From Candidatus Chlorohelix allophototropha (lineage in GTDB: Bacteria; Chloroflexota; Chloroflexia; Chloroheliales; Chloroheliaceae): DNA of 64,000 nt. Under the pieces are notes generated by a model that saw nothing but the letters and a program-made list of their open reading frames with translations, ran no database searches and had not been told where the DNA came from. Position numbers and translations under genes: made by a program. Shown one piece after another: positions 34,069 to 43,782 of the stretch; the first letter of the stretch is position 1, and each line of letters starts with the position of its first letter. The stretch covers positions 1,674,001 through 1,738,000 of the forward strand of contig NZ_CP128400.1 of the NCBI RefSeq assembly GCF_030389965.1, given 5' to 3'.

Positions 34069-35160
34069 ATGTCAACTAAAATCATCAAAGTAACCTACGA
34101 ACCACTCGATATTCCCCTGCTAGAACCATTCACCATTGCGATTGGGCGGCTTGACCATGTGCGCAATGCGCTGATTACAATAGAACTGGAAAACGGCGCA
34201 ATCGGCTACGGTGAAGCTGCTGCCTTAGAGCCTATCAACGGCGAAAACCAAGCCACGATTCTGGCTACCCTGAAAACATATACACCGCTATTGGTTGGAC
34301 GTGACGCGCTGGAATGGCGTACAATTTCCGCCGAGATTCATAACGTTTTCTCTATGCAAAACGCTGCTCGCGCCGGTATCGAAATGGCGCTGCTGGATGC
34401 TGCCACCAAAAGTATGCGGATACCACTTTATAAGTTTCTGGGCGGGGCAAGTAGCCAAGTTGAAACCGACATTAGTATTCCAATTGTCACCCCGGCGCGC
34501 GCCCGTGAACTTGCTGCCGAAATTCAGGCAAGAGGAGTGCGTTTCATCAAAATCAAGGTCGGGGGCGATATTGCCGCAGATGTAGCCCGCATATTGGGCG
34601 TGGTGGAAGGTGGCCCTAAGTTAGGTATCCAACTGGATGCAAATCAAGGCTATAATGCCCCCGGCGCGGTTCAACTACTGAATGAACTTGCACGGCTCGA
34701 TATTCCGGTGCGCCTTTTTGAACAGCCTGTCCCTAAGCACGACTGGAACGGCATGAAGTATGTGACGCAACATACCAGCGTACCCGTTGCCGCCGACGAA
34801 ACGATTTTCAATGCCTATGATGCCATCCGAGTTATAGAAACGGGCGCGGCAACGGTAGTGAATATCAAGCTGATGAAGTCGGGATTGGTGGAAGCGCTGG
34901 ATATTGCCGCCGTTTGTCGCGCTGGAAATATTCAATTGATGATCGGTGGCATGATTGAATCGAAATTGGCAATGTGCTGCTCGGCGCATTTCGCTGCGGG
35001 CTTGGGTGGATTCGACTATATAGATTTGGATACTCCCATGCTGCTGGCAGAAGACCCCTTTGAGGGAGGTTGGAAACAAAGCGGCGGCATTTACGAGCTT
35101 AGCGAGATACGAGCCGGAATCGGTTGCTACCCGGCTGGTCGTCCTTCTGGTTATATTTAG
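34069..35160 (+). CDS. Enolase-superfamily epimerase (dipeptide epimerase-like)
   Basis: 363 residues with the muconate lactonising/L-Ala-D/L-Glu epimerase layout. The N-terminal capping domain holds IPLLEPFTIAIGRLDHVRN. The barrel has the catalytic pair Lys-x-Lys in FIKIKVGG, and metal ligands Asp in IQLDANQGY, Glu in LFEQPVPKHD and Asp in VAADETIF. The second-side Lys is in VNIKLMKSG, the position used for 1,1-proton transfer. Two bases on opposite faces fit a racemase or epimerase. L-Ala-D/L-Glu epimerases help recycle murein peptides, and that is the best guess. It is co-transcribed with the GNAT gene and the helicase-like gene. Confidence 0.85.
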   Translation: MSTKIIKVTYEPLDIPLLEPFTIAIGRLDHVRNALITIELENGAIGYGEAAALEPINGENQATILATLKTYTPLLVGRDALEWRTISAEIHNVFSMQNAARAGIEMALLDAATKSMRIPLYKFLGGASSQVETDISIPIVTPARARELAAEIQARGVRFIKIKVGGDIAADVARILGVVEGGPKLGIQLDANQGYNAPGAVQLLNELARLDIPVRLFEQPVPKHDWNGMKYVTQHTSVPVAADETIFNAYDAIRVIETGAATVVNIKLMKSGLVEALDIAAVCRAGNIQLMIGGMIESKLAMCCSAHFAAGLGGFDYIDLDTPMLLAEDPFEGGWKQSGGIYELSEIRAGIGCYPAGRPSGYI

Positions 35161-35177
35161 AACAAGGATTTAAGAGC

Positions 35178-37355
35178 TTGAAAACGCTGGTTGGATACTT
35201 AAACGAACGCTCACCAATTGAACTGAGAGGTATTGTCGATTTCTGGGAAGTTACCTTAACCACCAAACTTTTCTCAGGAAATACCTTTGAACTGGCAAAG
35301 CAAATGACTAGCGAGTTTATGCAACGCCGCATGCTGGAAAAACTGGGTTTGGAGCAGCAAAGATTGCTACTGACGCTGGTTTCACAGCAAGAACCAGTTT
35401 TGCAGGGTATTGAATTGGCGGCGATGCTCCAACTCCCTCCGGCTGTTGCCGACAAGCTGATAAATGAATTGCGCAATGACGGCTTGATATACCCGGATAC
35501 CATCAGAATTCCTGCAAGCGGTATTGAAAGCATAATGCCGCCTGCACCGCAGCGCAAGAATAGTTGGGGTGATTTTAACCGCCGAAACCAGCCAGAGCTT
35601 TTTCAGACCAAAATCGTATTTACCGTACCGCGAGAACTGAGTCGTTCTCTCAAAAGGCTGATATCTGAAAGGCTGGAAGTCGGTGAGTATAAGGCTTCAA
35701 ATAATCAGATCAAGCTTTCACATCTACCGCTTGTCAGTTTGCTACAGAAAAGCGAAGTGGAAGGTCTGGATATTCTGGCGGAATTGTGGGGCGCGTACAG
35801 TTTGCAGGGCGAGGCAAAAAACCAGCAGTTCTATGAGGAACTTAGCCGCTTGATGAGCGAAGAAGCTACTCAAAAACAGATTCTGGAGGACATGGACAAG
35901 GATACCCGCGAGTTGTTTGCCACTCTCAAGCAAAGTCACACCACTATAGATAAATTGCTGAAAAAGTATGTCAGCTTGAAAAGGTTAAGCCGCACTATCA
36001 AGCCTTTGCTCGACTATCGTCTAGTCTGGGAAGCCTTCGAGGATGGCAAAAGTGTGGTGTGGGTTCCTAACGAAATTGCCCAACCGCGTGTTGCAACCGA
36101 GCAAAGCGGCACGCTTGAACTTCAGACTGTCACCGAACCAACCGAAATGACCAAGTACCCGCCTTACGCTTTCGCTTGGGATCTTTTGACCTTTCTTAAT
36201 TATATTCGACTGAATGAGGTAGAAGTAACCAATGAGGGACGGATACCAAAACGCCATCTGAAAAAGATAGTTGAGCTTTTGTGGCATCCTGAAAACCCTG
36301 ACGCGCTCAACCGCACCGCCCTATTGATAAACCTATGCAATTCTCTTGATTTAGTTGACCGAGAAGCAGATGAGAAAGCGGTGCGGGTAGCGCCTATACT
36401 AAATGAATGGCTTACAGTGGATTTATACGAGCAAACCCGACGCATCTTTAAATTCTGGCTGGAGAATAATTACTTTTCAGAGCCGTTATTTTTCCCCTAC
36501 CATTACGGTAGCCGGGAAAATAAAGTTACCGCTGTAAACGCAATGCTAGGATGGCTACGCGATTGTCAACCGGGCGTATGGTATTCCCTAAAATCGTTGC
36601 TACTGAAAGTAGAGAAAGAACAGCCCTTTTTTATCCGTCCACGCCGCGATTTGCTGAATATTTTCGGCGCGCCCCGATTGCAACTGATGACCCGCCAGTG
36701 GCAAAAAATTGAGGGGGAAATAATCCGTAGCGCCTTTAATATGCTGTTCGAGTGGCTAGGTATTGTGCGAATCTCGCGTGATGCGCAAGATATTCCCGTT
36801 GCTTTCAGCCTAACCGATTTTGGGGCTGAAATTGCCGGGCATCCGCAAGCTGTTAAGCAAGTTTTCCCTGAAACTCCCAAACCGTTATTAGCGTTGGCTA
36901 ACTTTGAAATTATGCTGTTCGTACCCCACAGCCAAACTCTCTGGGAATTGATGCAATTTACCGAACGAAAAAAGCTCGATAGCGTCAGCTTGTACAGCAT
37001 GACCCGCGCTTCGATTTTGAAAGCGGTTGAAAGCGGCAAAAGTGCGGAAGCGATTCAGGAATGGTTAAAAGAAAAAAGCTCGCAGCCACCCGCCCAAAAT
37101 ATTTTGATTTCGATTCAAGATTGGTGCAAAGGCTTCAAAGCGGTGGAGGTGCAACGTACCGTACTGCTTGAAACCGGAAGCGCAGAGGTGCTGGATGAAT
37201 TGCTTGCCAGCAAACAATTTGCCGGGTTCATCACCAGACGACTTTCGCCAACCGCTGCTATCTTGAATATTCCGCCCCTTGAAAGCTATTCACGCAGCGA
37301 CCCCTTAAAAACCTTCAAAACCAAGCTCAAAAATGCGGGATATTCTACCCGCTAG
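35178..37355 (+). CDS. Helicase-C_3 (XPB/Ssl2 N-terminal-like) domain protein
   Basis: About 725 residues, soluble. I see no Walker motifs, so it is not a helicase itself. The N-terminal part (LVGYLNERSPIELRGIVDFW) and winged-helix-like stretches (LLTLVSQQEPVLQGIELAAMLQLP) recur. The C-terminal 170 residues follow the conserved domain found next to XPB-type helicases: ANFEIMLFVPHSQTLWELMQ, YSMTRASILKAVESGKSAE and ILISIQDWCKG. Such proteins are common as lone genes in Actinobacteria and Chloroflexota; their role, perhaps DNA binding, is not known. I choose the TTG at 35178 with AAGGA upstream, because the longer frame overlaps the epimerase gene. Confidence 0.65.
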   Translation: MKTLVGYLNERSPIELRGIVDFWEVTLTTKLFSGNTFELAKQMTSEFMQRRMLEKLGLEQQRLLLTLVSQQEPVLQGIELAAMLQLPPAVADKLINELRNDGLIYPDTIRIPASGIESIMPPAPQRKNSWGDFNRRNQPELFQTKIVFTVPRELSRSLKRLISERLEVGEYKASNNQIKLSHLPLVSLLQKSEVEGLDILAELWGAYSLQGEAKNQQFYEELSRLMSEEATQKQILEDMDKDTRELFATLKQSHTTIDKLLKKYVSLKRLSRTIKPLLDYRLVWEAFEDGKSVVWVPNEIAQPRVATEQSGTLELQTVTEPTEMTKYPPYAFAWDLLTFLNYIRLNEVEVTNEGRIPKRHLKKIVELLWHPENPDALNRTALLINLCNSLDLVDREADEKAVRVAPILNEWLTVDLYEQTRRIFKFWLENNYFSEPLFFPYHYGSRENKVTAVNAMLGWLRDCQPGVWYSLKSLLLKVEKEQPFFIRPRRDLLNIFGAPRLQLMTRQWQKIEGEIIRSAFNMLFEWLGIVRISRDAQDIPVAFSLTDFGAEIAGHPQAVKQVFPETPKPLLALANFEIMLFVPHSQTLWELMQFTERKKLDSVSLYSMTRASILKAVESGKSAEAIQEWLKEKSSQPPAQNILISIQDWCKGFKAVEVQRTVLLETGSAEVLDELLASKQFAGFITRRLSPTAAILNIPPLESYSRSDPLKTFKTKLKNAGYSTR

Positions 37356-37441
37356 CAGAACTTTCGCTTGGAAAAGCCCTCTGAAGGAGACAAGGGGCTT
37401 ATGAACTTTAAGAAATTAATCCGTAAATATGTGAGAAAACC

Positions 37442-37515
37442 GGGCGGTTCGCGAACCGCCCCTACGAACCAAATCTCATGAGAACCGATTTGTAGGGGCG
37501 CATCGCGATGCGCCC
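37442..37515. repeat. Paired REP-like palindromes
   Basis: Two perfect palindromes, GGGCGGTTCGCGAACCGCCC (37442-37461) and GGGCGCATCGCGATGCGCCC (37496-37515), are joined by a 34-base spacer containing CTCATGAGAACCG. The second is a near copy of the palindrome at 13103-13122. They occupy the gene-free region 37356-37678 between convergent genes, which holds nothing else but the htpG terminator. Confidence 0.8.
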
Positions 37516-37626
37516 GCGTTTGATGGTAAAATCTGGTGGATTTACCCCAATCCTCGTTTTGTGGATTTAAATGTTAATCTTCATAAACCCCTTGCCTGAA
37601 ATATTCTTTGAAGCAATAGCCTTGAA

Positions 37627-37655
37627 ATAAAAAAGCGCGGTTTTTACGCCGCGCC
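37627..37655 (-). terminator. Intrinsic terminator of htpG
   Basis: On the minus strand GCGCGG / CCGCGC, a 6-bp all-GC stem with an 8-base loop, is followed by TTTTTT. It starts 24 bases after the htpG stop. Confidence 0.88.
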
Positions 37656-37678
37656 CTCATTATCTCTAATCTGAATCC

Positions 37679-39577
37679 TTACGCCGAAAGAGCTACCAGC
37701 AATTCATTCAAACGATTAACGAAACTTACCGGGTCTTCTAACTGTTCGCCTTCAGCCAATAACGCCTGATCGAACAATACGTGAGTCCAGTTAGCAAAAC
37801 GGGCATCGTCACCCTCAGCTTTAAGCCTTTGCAGAATCGAATGGTTGGGGTTAATCTCGAATACAGGTTTACCACCCGGCAAATCTTTTCCGGCAGCCTT
37901 TAACAGACGGCGCAAGCTAGGGTCAATATCGTTATCGTCCGCCACAATACAAGAGGGTGAACTGGTCAAGCGGTTAGAAACCCGCACTTCCTTAACCTTA
38001 TTCTGTAAAGTATTCTTGATGCGCTCGGTTAATTCTTTGAACTCATCCGCAGATTTTTGGAGTTCTTGCTTTTCCTGCTCGTCCGACATCCCGGCAAGGT
38101 CTGCCACGCCCTTTGAAACAGATTGCAGCGACTTGCCCTTATATTCGTACATGTGCGAAACCATGTAATTATCAACCAAATCGGCGAGCAACAGCACTTC
38201 AACCCCCTTCTTGCGGAAGATTTCCAGCAACGGGCTGTTTTTTGCAGCCGCGAAGGTCTCAGCGGTGATGTAATAAATATCTTCCTGTCCCTCTTTCATC
38301 CGGCTGATATAATCATCCAGCGAAGATTCCTGCTTCTCGCTATCGTTCAGGGTGGTAGAGAAGCGCAGCAAGCGGGCAATATTCTCTTTATTACCAGAAT
38401 CTTCGCCTACGCCCTCTTTTAGCGCCGAGCCAAATTCCTGCCAGAAAGTGGCATACTTTTCCTTGTCATTGTTGGATAAATCCTCAAGGAAACCTAGCAC
38501 CTTCTTTACCGCACCCGCTTTGATGGTTTCTATAACCTTGTTATGTTGCAAAATCTCGCGAGAAACGTTGAGCGGCAAATCGCTTGAGTCAACCACACCC
38601 CGCACGAAACGCAGATAGGAAGGCATTAACTGTTCGGCATCGTCCATTATAAAGACACGCCGTACATACAGCTTAACCCCGTGTCGGCTATCTCGGTTGT
38701 ACAAATCAAAAGGCGCGCGGGAAGGGATATACAGTAGCAAGGTATATTCGTACTTGCCTTCCATGCGGCTGTGAATACGCCCTAATGGGTCGGTAAAATC
38801 ATGCGCTACGTGTTTGTAAAACTCGTTATATTCCTCATCCGTAATCTCGTTGCGAGAACGCGCCCATAATGCGGAAGCCTTGTTTACCGTCTCATCTTCC
38901 GGCTCACCTTCTTCGGTACTCTCGCGTTTCATGACAATCGGCAGGTTGATATGGTCGGAGTATTTGCGGATAATCTGGCGCAAGCTGTAACCGTCCAGCA
39001 ATTCATCTTCTTCGGCGCGTAGGTGCAACACTACATCTGTGCCGCGCAGTTCGCGATTAGTATTCTCAATGGTATATTCGCCGTTGCCGTCCGATTCCCA
39101 ATGCACCCCGTGTTCTGCGCCCAATCCGGCGCGCCGGGTAATAACCGTTACCTTGTCCGCCACAATAAAGGAGGAATAGAAGCCCACCCCAAATTGCCCG
39201 ATTAGGTTAGCATCTTTGCGTTGATCTCCGGTCAACGCTTGGAAAAATTCGCGAGTACCGGATTTAGCAATTGTGCCGATATTATCAATTACTTCCTGAC
39301 GCGACATCCCGATACCATTATCAGATATAGCTATGGTGCGTGCCTCTTTATCATAGCTGATTCGTATTTTTAAATCAGAGTCTGCTTCATAAAGAGCGCT
39401 ATCGGATAATGCCTCAAAGCGCAGTTTATCCACCGCATCAGAAGCATTGGAAATAAGCTCGCGCAGGAAGATTTCTTTATTGCTATAAAGCGAGTGAATC
39501 ATTAAATCGAGAAGTTGTTTTACTTCGGCTTGAAAGCCTAAGGTTTCTTTCTGCGTTTCCACGCTCATATTTTGCAA
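37679..39577 (-). CDS. htpG: Molecular chaperone HtpG (Hsp90)
   Basis: 632 residues, normal for bacterial Hsp90. The N-terminal GHKL ATPase domain has [29 protein letters not shown] and [14 protein letters not shown]. The middle domain carries the catalytic-Arg segment and [18 protein letters not shown]. The C-terminal dimerisation domain ends in LNELLVAL. It is an ATP-driven chaperone that remodels client proteins under stress. AAGGAGG lies 4 bases before a TTG at 39577 and 13 before the ATG at 39568; either may be used. I saw no CIRCE element upstream. It is a single gene. Confidence 0.97.
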   Translation of the reverse strand: MQNMSVETQKETLGFQAEVKQLLDLMIHSLYSNKEIFLRELISNASDAVDKLRFEALSDSALYEADSDLKIRISYDKEARTIAISDNGIGMSRQEVIDNIGTIAKSGTREFFQALTGDQRKDANLIGQFGVGFYSSFIVADKVTVITRRAGLGAEHGVHWESDGNGEYTIENTNRELRGTDVVLHLRAEEDELLDGYSLRQIIRKYSDHINLPIVMKRESTEEGEPEDETVNKASALWARSRNEITDEEYNEFYKHVAHDFTDPLGRIHSRMEGKYEYTLLLYIPSRAPFDLYNRDSRHGVKLYVRRVFIMDDAEQLMPSYLRFVRGVVDSSDLPLNVSREILQHNKVIETIKAGAVKKVLGFLEDLSNNDKEKYATFWQEFGSALKEGVGEDSGNKENIARLLRFSTTLNDSEKQESSLDDYISRMKEGQEDIYYITAETFAAAKNSPLLEIFRKKGVEVLLLADLVDNYMVSHMYEYKGKSLQSVSKGVADLAGMSDEQEKQELQKSADEFKELTERIKNTLQNKVKEVRVSNRLTSSPSCIVADDNDIDPSLRRLLKAAGKDLPGGKPVFEINPNHSILQRLKAEGDDARFANWTHVLFDQALLAEGEQLEDPVSFVNRLNELLVALSA

Positions 39578-39687
39578 TTAGCCTCCTTATAGAAATTGTT
39601 TTGGATAGATACTTCTAAGAGTCTTTTTACCTTATTCAGTGTTAGAATAACATAAGCATACCGTTAGAAATGCGTTAGAGCAAATCA

Positions 39688-39719
39688 ACAAAAAGTAGCC
39701 CTCCCAAAAGAGAGGGCTA
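39688..39719 (-). terminator. Intrinsic terminator of the lipoprotein gene
   Basis: On the minus strand TAGCCCTC / GAGGGCTA, an 8-bp stem, is followed by a T run, starting 27 bases after the lipoprotein stop. Confidence 0.8.
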
Positions 39720-39746
39720 ACCGTTTAGAAAAGTATCGGGAAAAGC

Positions 39747-40199
39747 TTATTTGCTTGCTCCGCTGGCGATAATATACACGGTATCCTTTTCGGTTGCGCC
39801 GGCAAAGCCCATCGCGCCCGCGATAGAACCGGGGAAGCCGATCACGCCTGCTGCATTGGTACCTTTCTGGTAGAGCATTGCAAATGCGCCGATCTTGTCC
39901 ATCTCAGTACCGGTAGCGCCTAAATCTGTGCTCTTGTCATCCCAACCGTTCTTCTTAAATCCGTCCGCCAACGAAGTTTTAACCTTCGCAGCATCATCAC
40001 TGGTTTTGAAAGCTTCAATCTTGGCATTCTTAACGTTCGCGCCCATACTGGTTTCCATTTGGGTCTTAAGCGAATCGGGCAACGTTACGGTGCTTGCGCC
40101 ACTATAAGTAGGAACTACGGCAGCTTCATCCCCACAAGCTACCAAGGCAATGGTCATCATGAGCACAACAATAATCATCAAGCCAAGTTTCTTAAACAT
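39747..40199 (-). CDS. Small lipoprotein of unknown function
   Basis: 150 residues. The signal peptide MFKKLGLMIIVVLMMTIALVAC ends in a lipobox (LVAC), giving a lipid-anchored mature protein of about 129 residues. The mature part has alternating strands and helices (STVTLPDSLKTQMETSMGAN, AAKVKTSLADGFKKNGWDD) and a Gly/Ala-rich end containing GVIGFPGSIAGAMGFAGA. I do not recognise the domain. AAAGGAGC precedes the ATG, and a terminator follows the stop, so it is a monocistronic gene. A palindrome lies about 120 bases upstream. Confidence 0.75.
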   Translation of the reverse strand: MFKKLGLMIIVVLMMTIALVACGDEAAVVPTYSGASTVTLPDSLKTQMETSMGANVKNAKIEAFKTSDDAAKVKTSLADGFKKNGWDDKSTDLGATGTEMDKIGAFAMLYQKGTNAAGVIGFPGSIAGAMGFAGATEKDTVYIIASGASK

Positions 40200-40320
40200 T
40201 AAAGGCTCCTTTCAAAAGATACCTAACTTTTGTCACACCCGCACATTACGGGAATCAGAATGTAGAACTAAAACAAGGAAACAACCAGAACTGCTTAGCG
40301 AAGAGAACGAAAGAAAAGTT

Positions 40321-40340
40321 TTGTTAGACCTTTCTAACAA
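40321..40340. repeat. Palindrome in a divergent promoter region
   Basis: TTGTTAGA CCTT TCTAACAA, a perfect 8-bp inverted repeat between the lipoprotein gene and rtcB. It is a possible operator for either. The remainder of 40200-40528 is AT-rich with no gene visible. Confidence 0.45.
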
Positions 40341-40528
40341 TATCGTAATATTAACAGAGTAATATTACAAAAAGTATTACATTCATCACATTTCTCTCAT
40401 AATAATTTAAGTTTTAGCTTGATTTTTAGCATGATGTATATTACAATCATCTAAGCAATCTTTAGCATTTATAGATTGTATTATTATCAAACCAGCGCCG
40501 GGTTAGCTCCGGTAGATTGTGATTTTTT

Positions 40529-41929
40529 ATGTTCGACAAACCGCTAACCGTTTACAATTGGAAAGATTACACTTTACCGCACCCGGACGGTTATATTGAG
40601 TTAAAAACGCCTGACATCGGAGATGTTCCGGTGCGCCTTTTCCTCACTCCAAAATTGCTGGAAGAGGTCGAGCAAGATGTATATAAGCAAATCGTCAATG
40701 CTACGCGCTTTCCGGGCGTAAAGCTGGTAGCCATCACGCCCGATGTGCATGTGGGCTACGGCGTGCCGGTGGGTAGCGTCATTCTCACCGATGACACAGT
40801 CGCGATGGGACCGGTAGGCTATGACATCGGTTGTGGTATGATCAGCGCGCGCTCGGCAGTTGAGGCAGAGAAAGCTACTCCTAAAAAGCGTCTTGAGTTC
40901 AATCGGGCAGTGATGGAACTGGTGGAAATGGGCGCAGGTGGGCATAGCCGCACCAAATTGCGCTATATCTCCGAAACCGAGTTCAACAAATTGGTGAGAG
41001 GTGGCGCGGATTACTACATCACCAAATACGGCGCAAGTTTTGACCGCAGTCGGGCAGAGCGAAACCGCATCCCGGTGGATGACAACTGGCAAATCCCGTG
41101 GGGTGGGCGCGGTCGCCCTGAGCGCGGTTTAACCCAGCTTGGTTCTCTGGGGGGTGGCAACCACTTTATGGAGTTGCAACGCTGCGTAGAAACCGACACG
41201 CTTTTTGTGCAGATACATACCGGTAGTCGGGGCTTCGGGCATGGGCTTGCCACCAACTATTTTGAATTGGCGCGTTCGGACAAACCGGGTAAGGTAAAGC
41301 ATCTCGATTTGGGCTACTTTACCCCCGATTCTCCCAATCACCGCAGCTATATCAATGCGGTGGCGGCAGGGGGAAACTTCGCCATTCTGAACCGTCTCAT
41401 TTTGTTTGAGCAGGTAGCAACTGCTTTCAAGCAAGTCTTTAACGCTGAGTTGGAACTGATTTACGAAATCAGCCACAACTTGGTACAGAAAGAATGGCAT
41501 CCTGAGTTCGGCGAGGGGTGGGTGCATCGCAAAGGGGCAACTCGCGCCTTCCCGGCAGGGCATCCCGGCTTGAAAGGCACAAAATGGGAGAACACCGGAC
41601 ACCCGATTCTCATACCCGGTAGCAACAAGGATTTCAGCTTCATCCTCAAGCCGCTGGAAGGGGCGCATAAAAGCGGCTACTCGGTAAATCATGGGGCGGG
41701 GCGTAGGCTATCGCGTGGCGCTGCCAAGCAAAAGCTACACCAGCCCAAAGTTAATGAGGAGTACCGCAAGGCGGGAATCATCGTGAACGACAACGGCAAT
41801 ATACCGCTTGACGAATCAGAAGCTTGCTACAAGCCTGCCGAGGAAGTAGTAAACGCAGTAGTACAAGCGGGACTGGCGGAAGTTCAATACCGCTTGTTGC
41901 CGCTGGCTTCATTAAAGGGTCTAGATTAG
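40529..41929 (+). CDS. rtcB: RNA-splicing ligase RtcB
   Basis: 466 residues. Conserved RtcB blocks occur in order: TPDVHVGYGVPVGSV; VGYDIGCGMIS, with the metal-binding Asp and Cys; SLGGGNHFMEL, with Asn and His ligands; HTGSRGFGHG; and KGATRAFPAG. Near residue 386 is VNHGAGRRLSR, whose His is the GMP acceptor. RtcB joins RNA 3'-phosphate or 2',3'-cyclic phosphate ends to 5'-OH ends using GTP and Mn, in RNA repair or tRNA splicing. No archease or RtcA gene is adjacent. A strong terminator follows, so it is a single-gene unit. Confidence 0.95.
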   Translation: MFDKPLTVYNWKDYTLPHPDGYIELKTPDIGDVPVRLFLTPKLLEEVEQDVYKQIVNATRFPGVKLVAITPDVHVGYGVPVGSVILTDDTVAMGPVGYDIGCGMISARSAVEAEKATPKKRLEFNRAVMELVEMGAGGHSRTKLRYISETEFNKLVRGGADYYITKYGASFDRSRAERNRIPVDDNWQIPWGGRGRPERGLTQLGSLGGGNHFMELQRCVETDTLFVQIHTGSRGFGHGLATNYFELARSDKPGKVKHLDLGYFTPDSPNHRSYINAVAAGGNFAILNRLILFEQVATAFKQVFNAELELIYEISHNLVQKEWHPEFGEGWVHRKGATRAFPAGHPGLKGTKWENTGHPILIPGSNKDFSFILKPLEGAHKSGYSVNHGAGRRLSRGAAKQKLHQPKVNEEYRKAGIIVNDNGNIPLDESEACYKPAEEVVNAVVQAGLAEVQYRLLPLASLKGLD

Positions 41930-41958
41930 CCGATTTTATTTCACTCTACACAGTTACG

Positions 41959-41986
41959 GGCAGGATTACAATTCCTGCCTTTTTTT
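41959..41986 (+). terminator. Intrinsic terminator of rtcB
   Basis: GGCAGGA / TCCTGCC, a 7-bp stem with a 7-base loop, followed by seven T residues. Confidence 0.93.
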
Positions 41987-42217
41987 GCTCAAAAATTAAA
42001 ACTATCCGGTTGCAACCAAGCTAAAAGCGTATAACTGCTTCTGTTACGGTTTGGGAGGATGACAAAATGGTAAAAGTTTATTCACCTATATAAATATTAA
42101 CAGCCTATTAACAAGATCTTAAAAGCTCTCGCTTACAATAAAAACAACGACAATTGCTCAATGGCGATATAGACACGTAAAGCATACCTTAGCTAGTATC
42201 ATATAAGTGAAGGCATT

Positions 42218-43711
42218 ATGAGTAGTGTAAACCAACCAGAGAATTCTCAGACTCGCCTAAATACCCTGAACCTAGCTTTTAAGGTTCTTAAAACCGGCAA
42301 TCCGGATTCGGGTTTACGACATTTAATTATGGAGCAGTGGAAGCAGGAAGCAAATAAAGCCCTTCTTGAAGGCGATTATGAATTATTAAAATCACTGATA
42401 GTAATGCTGCACGAAGATGTAACTAAATATCCTGAATGGCAAATTTGGCTTGATCATTATACAGCCCGGATGGCATTGCAGCGTGGCGTATATAAAAATG
42501 CTGCTATTTTCTTCAATCGTCAGATAAAAGTTGCAGAATTTTATAATGCAGTTGAAACGGCTATTGAAGCGCAAGTATGGCTGGCTGAAGCTCAGATAGG
42601 TTTAAACCAGCCGCGCCAAGCCGAGTCCCTTTTGATAAAAGTTAGAGAAATTAGCCTAAAACACCAATACTTCCTGCCCTATTTACGCTCGCAGAATCGC
42701 ATGGGGTTGATATACTTTTCTCTAGGAGATCAGGCTTCCTGCCGTCAATTTCTGGAAGTTGAAATTCCTAGAGTGATGGCTTTCGTAAATAAACGCACCT
42801 TGCCCGATCAAGTTACTGCCGAGATTGAGCTAGAAGAAGCCTTCACCGCTTACTGGTTGGGGCGCAGTTACAGCCTTGAACGTAAGTGGTACAAGGCTAT
42901 CAATCTACTGGAGAAGTGCCTGAAAATTTACCGCCAGTATCAAAATCGTGTCGGAATATCCAACGCATTGCTGCAAATAGGCGTTGCTTACTACCTGAAC
43001 GGTGAGATAGATAAAGCGGTAGAGCGGTTTGAAGAGGGCGAGAAGTTGGTCAATTATATGCAGGGGATAGAAGCCGTTAACGATTTGTTATACATGTTAG
43101 CTCAAGCTTATTTAGTACAAGAGCAACCGTGGAAAGCCTATATGACCGGACGCAGGGCGCTTTTAGCCGCTAACCACTTACAGGACAGCGGTTGGATAGC
43201 CCGCTGTTACTTTGTTCTAGGTGAAGCGCAAATTAAGCTAGGCGAAACCGAGAAGGGGCAAGCGAAAAAATTTAAAGCAGCCGAGCTATTTCCTCGTACA
43301 GAACGCAACCCACGCTGGATTGACAGTATTATTGCAATTGGCGATTTCCTTATGTCCCAGAACGACAATAATGATCACTGGGAGCAGGCGCTGGATTTTT
43401 ATCGACTTGCCGGGGAGATAGTCGAAGACAGTCATCGATTTGAATACCTTGCGCCTGCGCTTGGTAAAATGGCACGCGCCTTTTTGAAGAAACCGGGCGA
43501 AGCAGACTTAGATGAGGCAGAACGGCTATACAGGTTGCAGTTACAACTGGCAGGCGATCTTGATTCAAGGGTGCTGCCTGTTGCGCTGGCAGTACAAATA
43601 AGGGTAGAAGCCCTTACCGGAATACAATGTTGTAACTCTCTAAGACTCCGTACCCTCTCTAAGACAATTGCGTTACCCCCGGAATACGCCGAAGTATATC
43701 GAGCGCAATAA
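42218..43711 (+). CDS. TPR-repeat protein
   Basis: 497 residues, soluble, almost entirely helical. Tandem tetratricopeptide repeats are clear from about residue 75: FNRQIKVAEFYNAVETAIEA; YWLGRSYSLERKWYKAINLLEKCLKI; LLQIGVAYYLNGEIDKAVERF; and CYFVLGEAQIKLGETEKGQAKKFKAAELFP. No catalytic or DNA-binding module is attached, unlike the LuxR- or AfsR-type TPR regulators. It probably acts as a protein-protein scaffold. GAAGG precedes the ATG. It is a single gene with no informative neighbours. Confidence 0.75.
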   Translation: MSSVNQPENSQTRLNTLNLAFKVLKTGNPDSGLRHLIMEQWKQEANKALLEGDYELLKSLIVMLHEDVTKYPEWQIWLDHYTARMALQRGVYKNAAIFFNRQIKVAEFYNAVETAIEAQVWLAEAQIGLNQPRQAESLLIKVREISLKHQYFLPYLRSQNRMGLIYFSLGDQASCRQFLEVEIPRVMAFVNKRTLPDQVTAEIELEEAFTAYWLGRSYSLERKWYKAINLLEKCLKIYRQYQNRVGISNALLQIGVAYYLNGEIDKAVERFEEGEKLVNYMQGIEAVNDLLYMLAQAYLVQEQPWKAYMTGRRALLAANHLQDSGWIARCYFVLGEAQIKLGETEKGQAKKFKAAELFPRTERNPRWIDSIIAIGDFLMSQNDNNDHWEQALDFYRLAGEIVEDSHRFEYLAPALGKMARAFLKKPGEADLDEAERLYRLQLQLAGDLDSRVLPVALAVQIRVEALTGIQCCNSLRLRTLSKTIALPPEYAEVYRAQ

Positions 43712-43782
43712 CTGTAATTCCATACCAAAATAGCGCAAACTAGGGGCAAGAAACGAACCCGGTTCTTCTCATTTGCGCCCTT

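Noticed and set aside
39568-39740. CIRCE heat-shock operator before htpG
   Set aside because: The TTAGCACTC-N9-GAGTGCTAA pattern is absent; only short unrelated repeats (GTTAGA) are present.
41129-41692. 187-codon minus-strand frame inside rtcB
   Set aside because: rtcB is clear along this entire stretch; the antisense product shows no motif.
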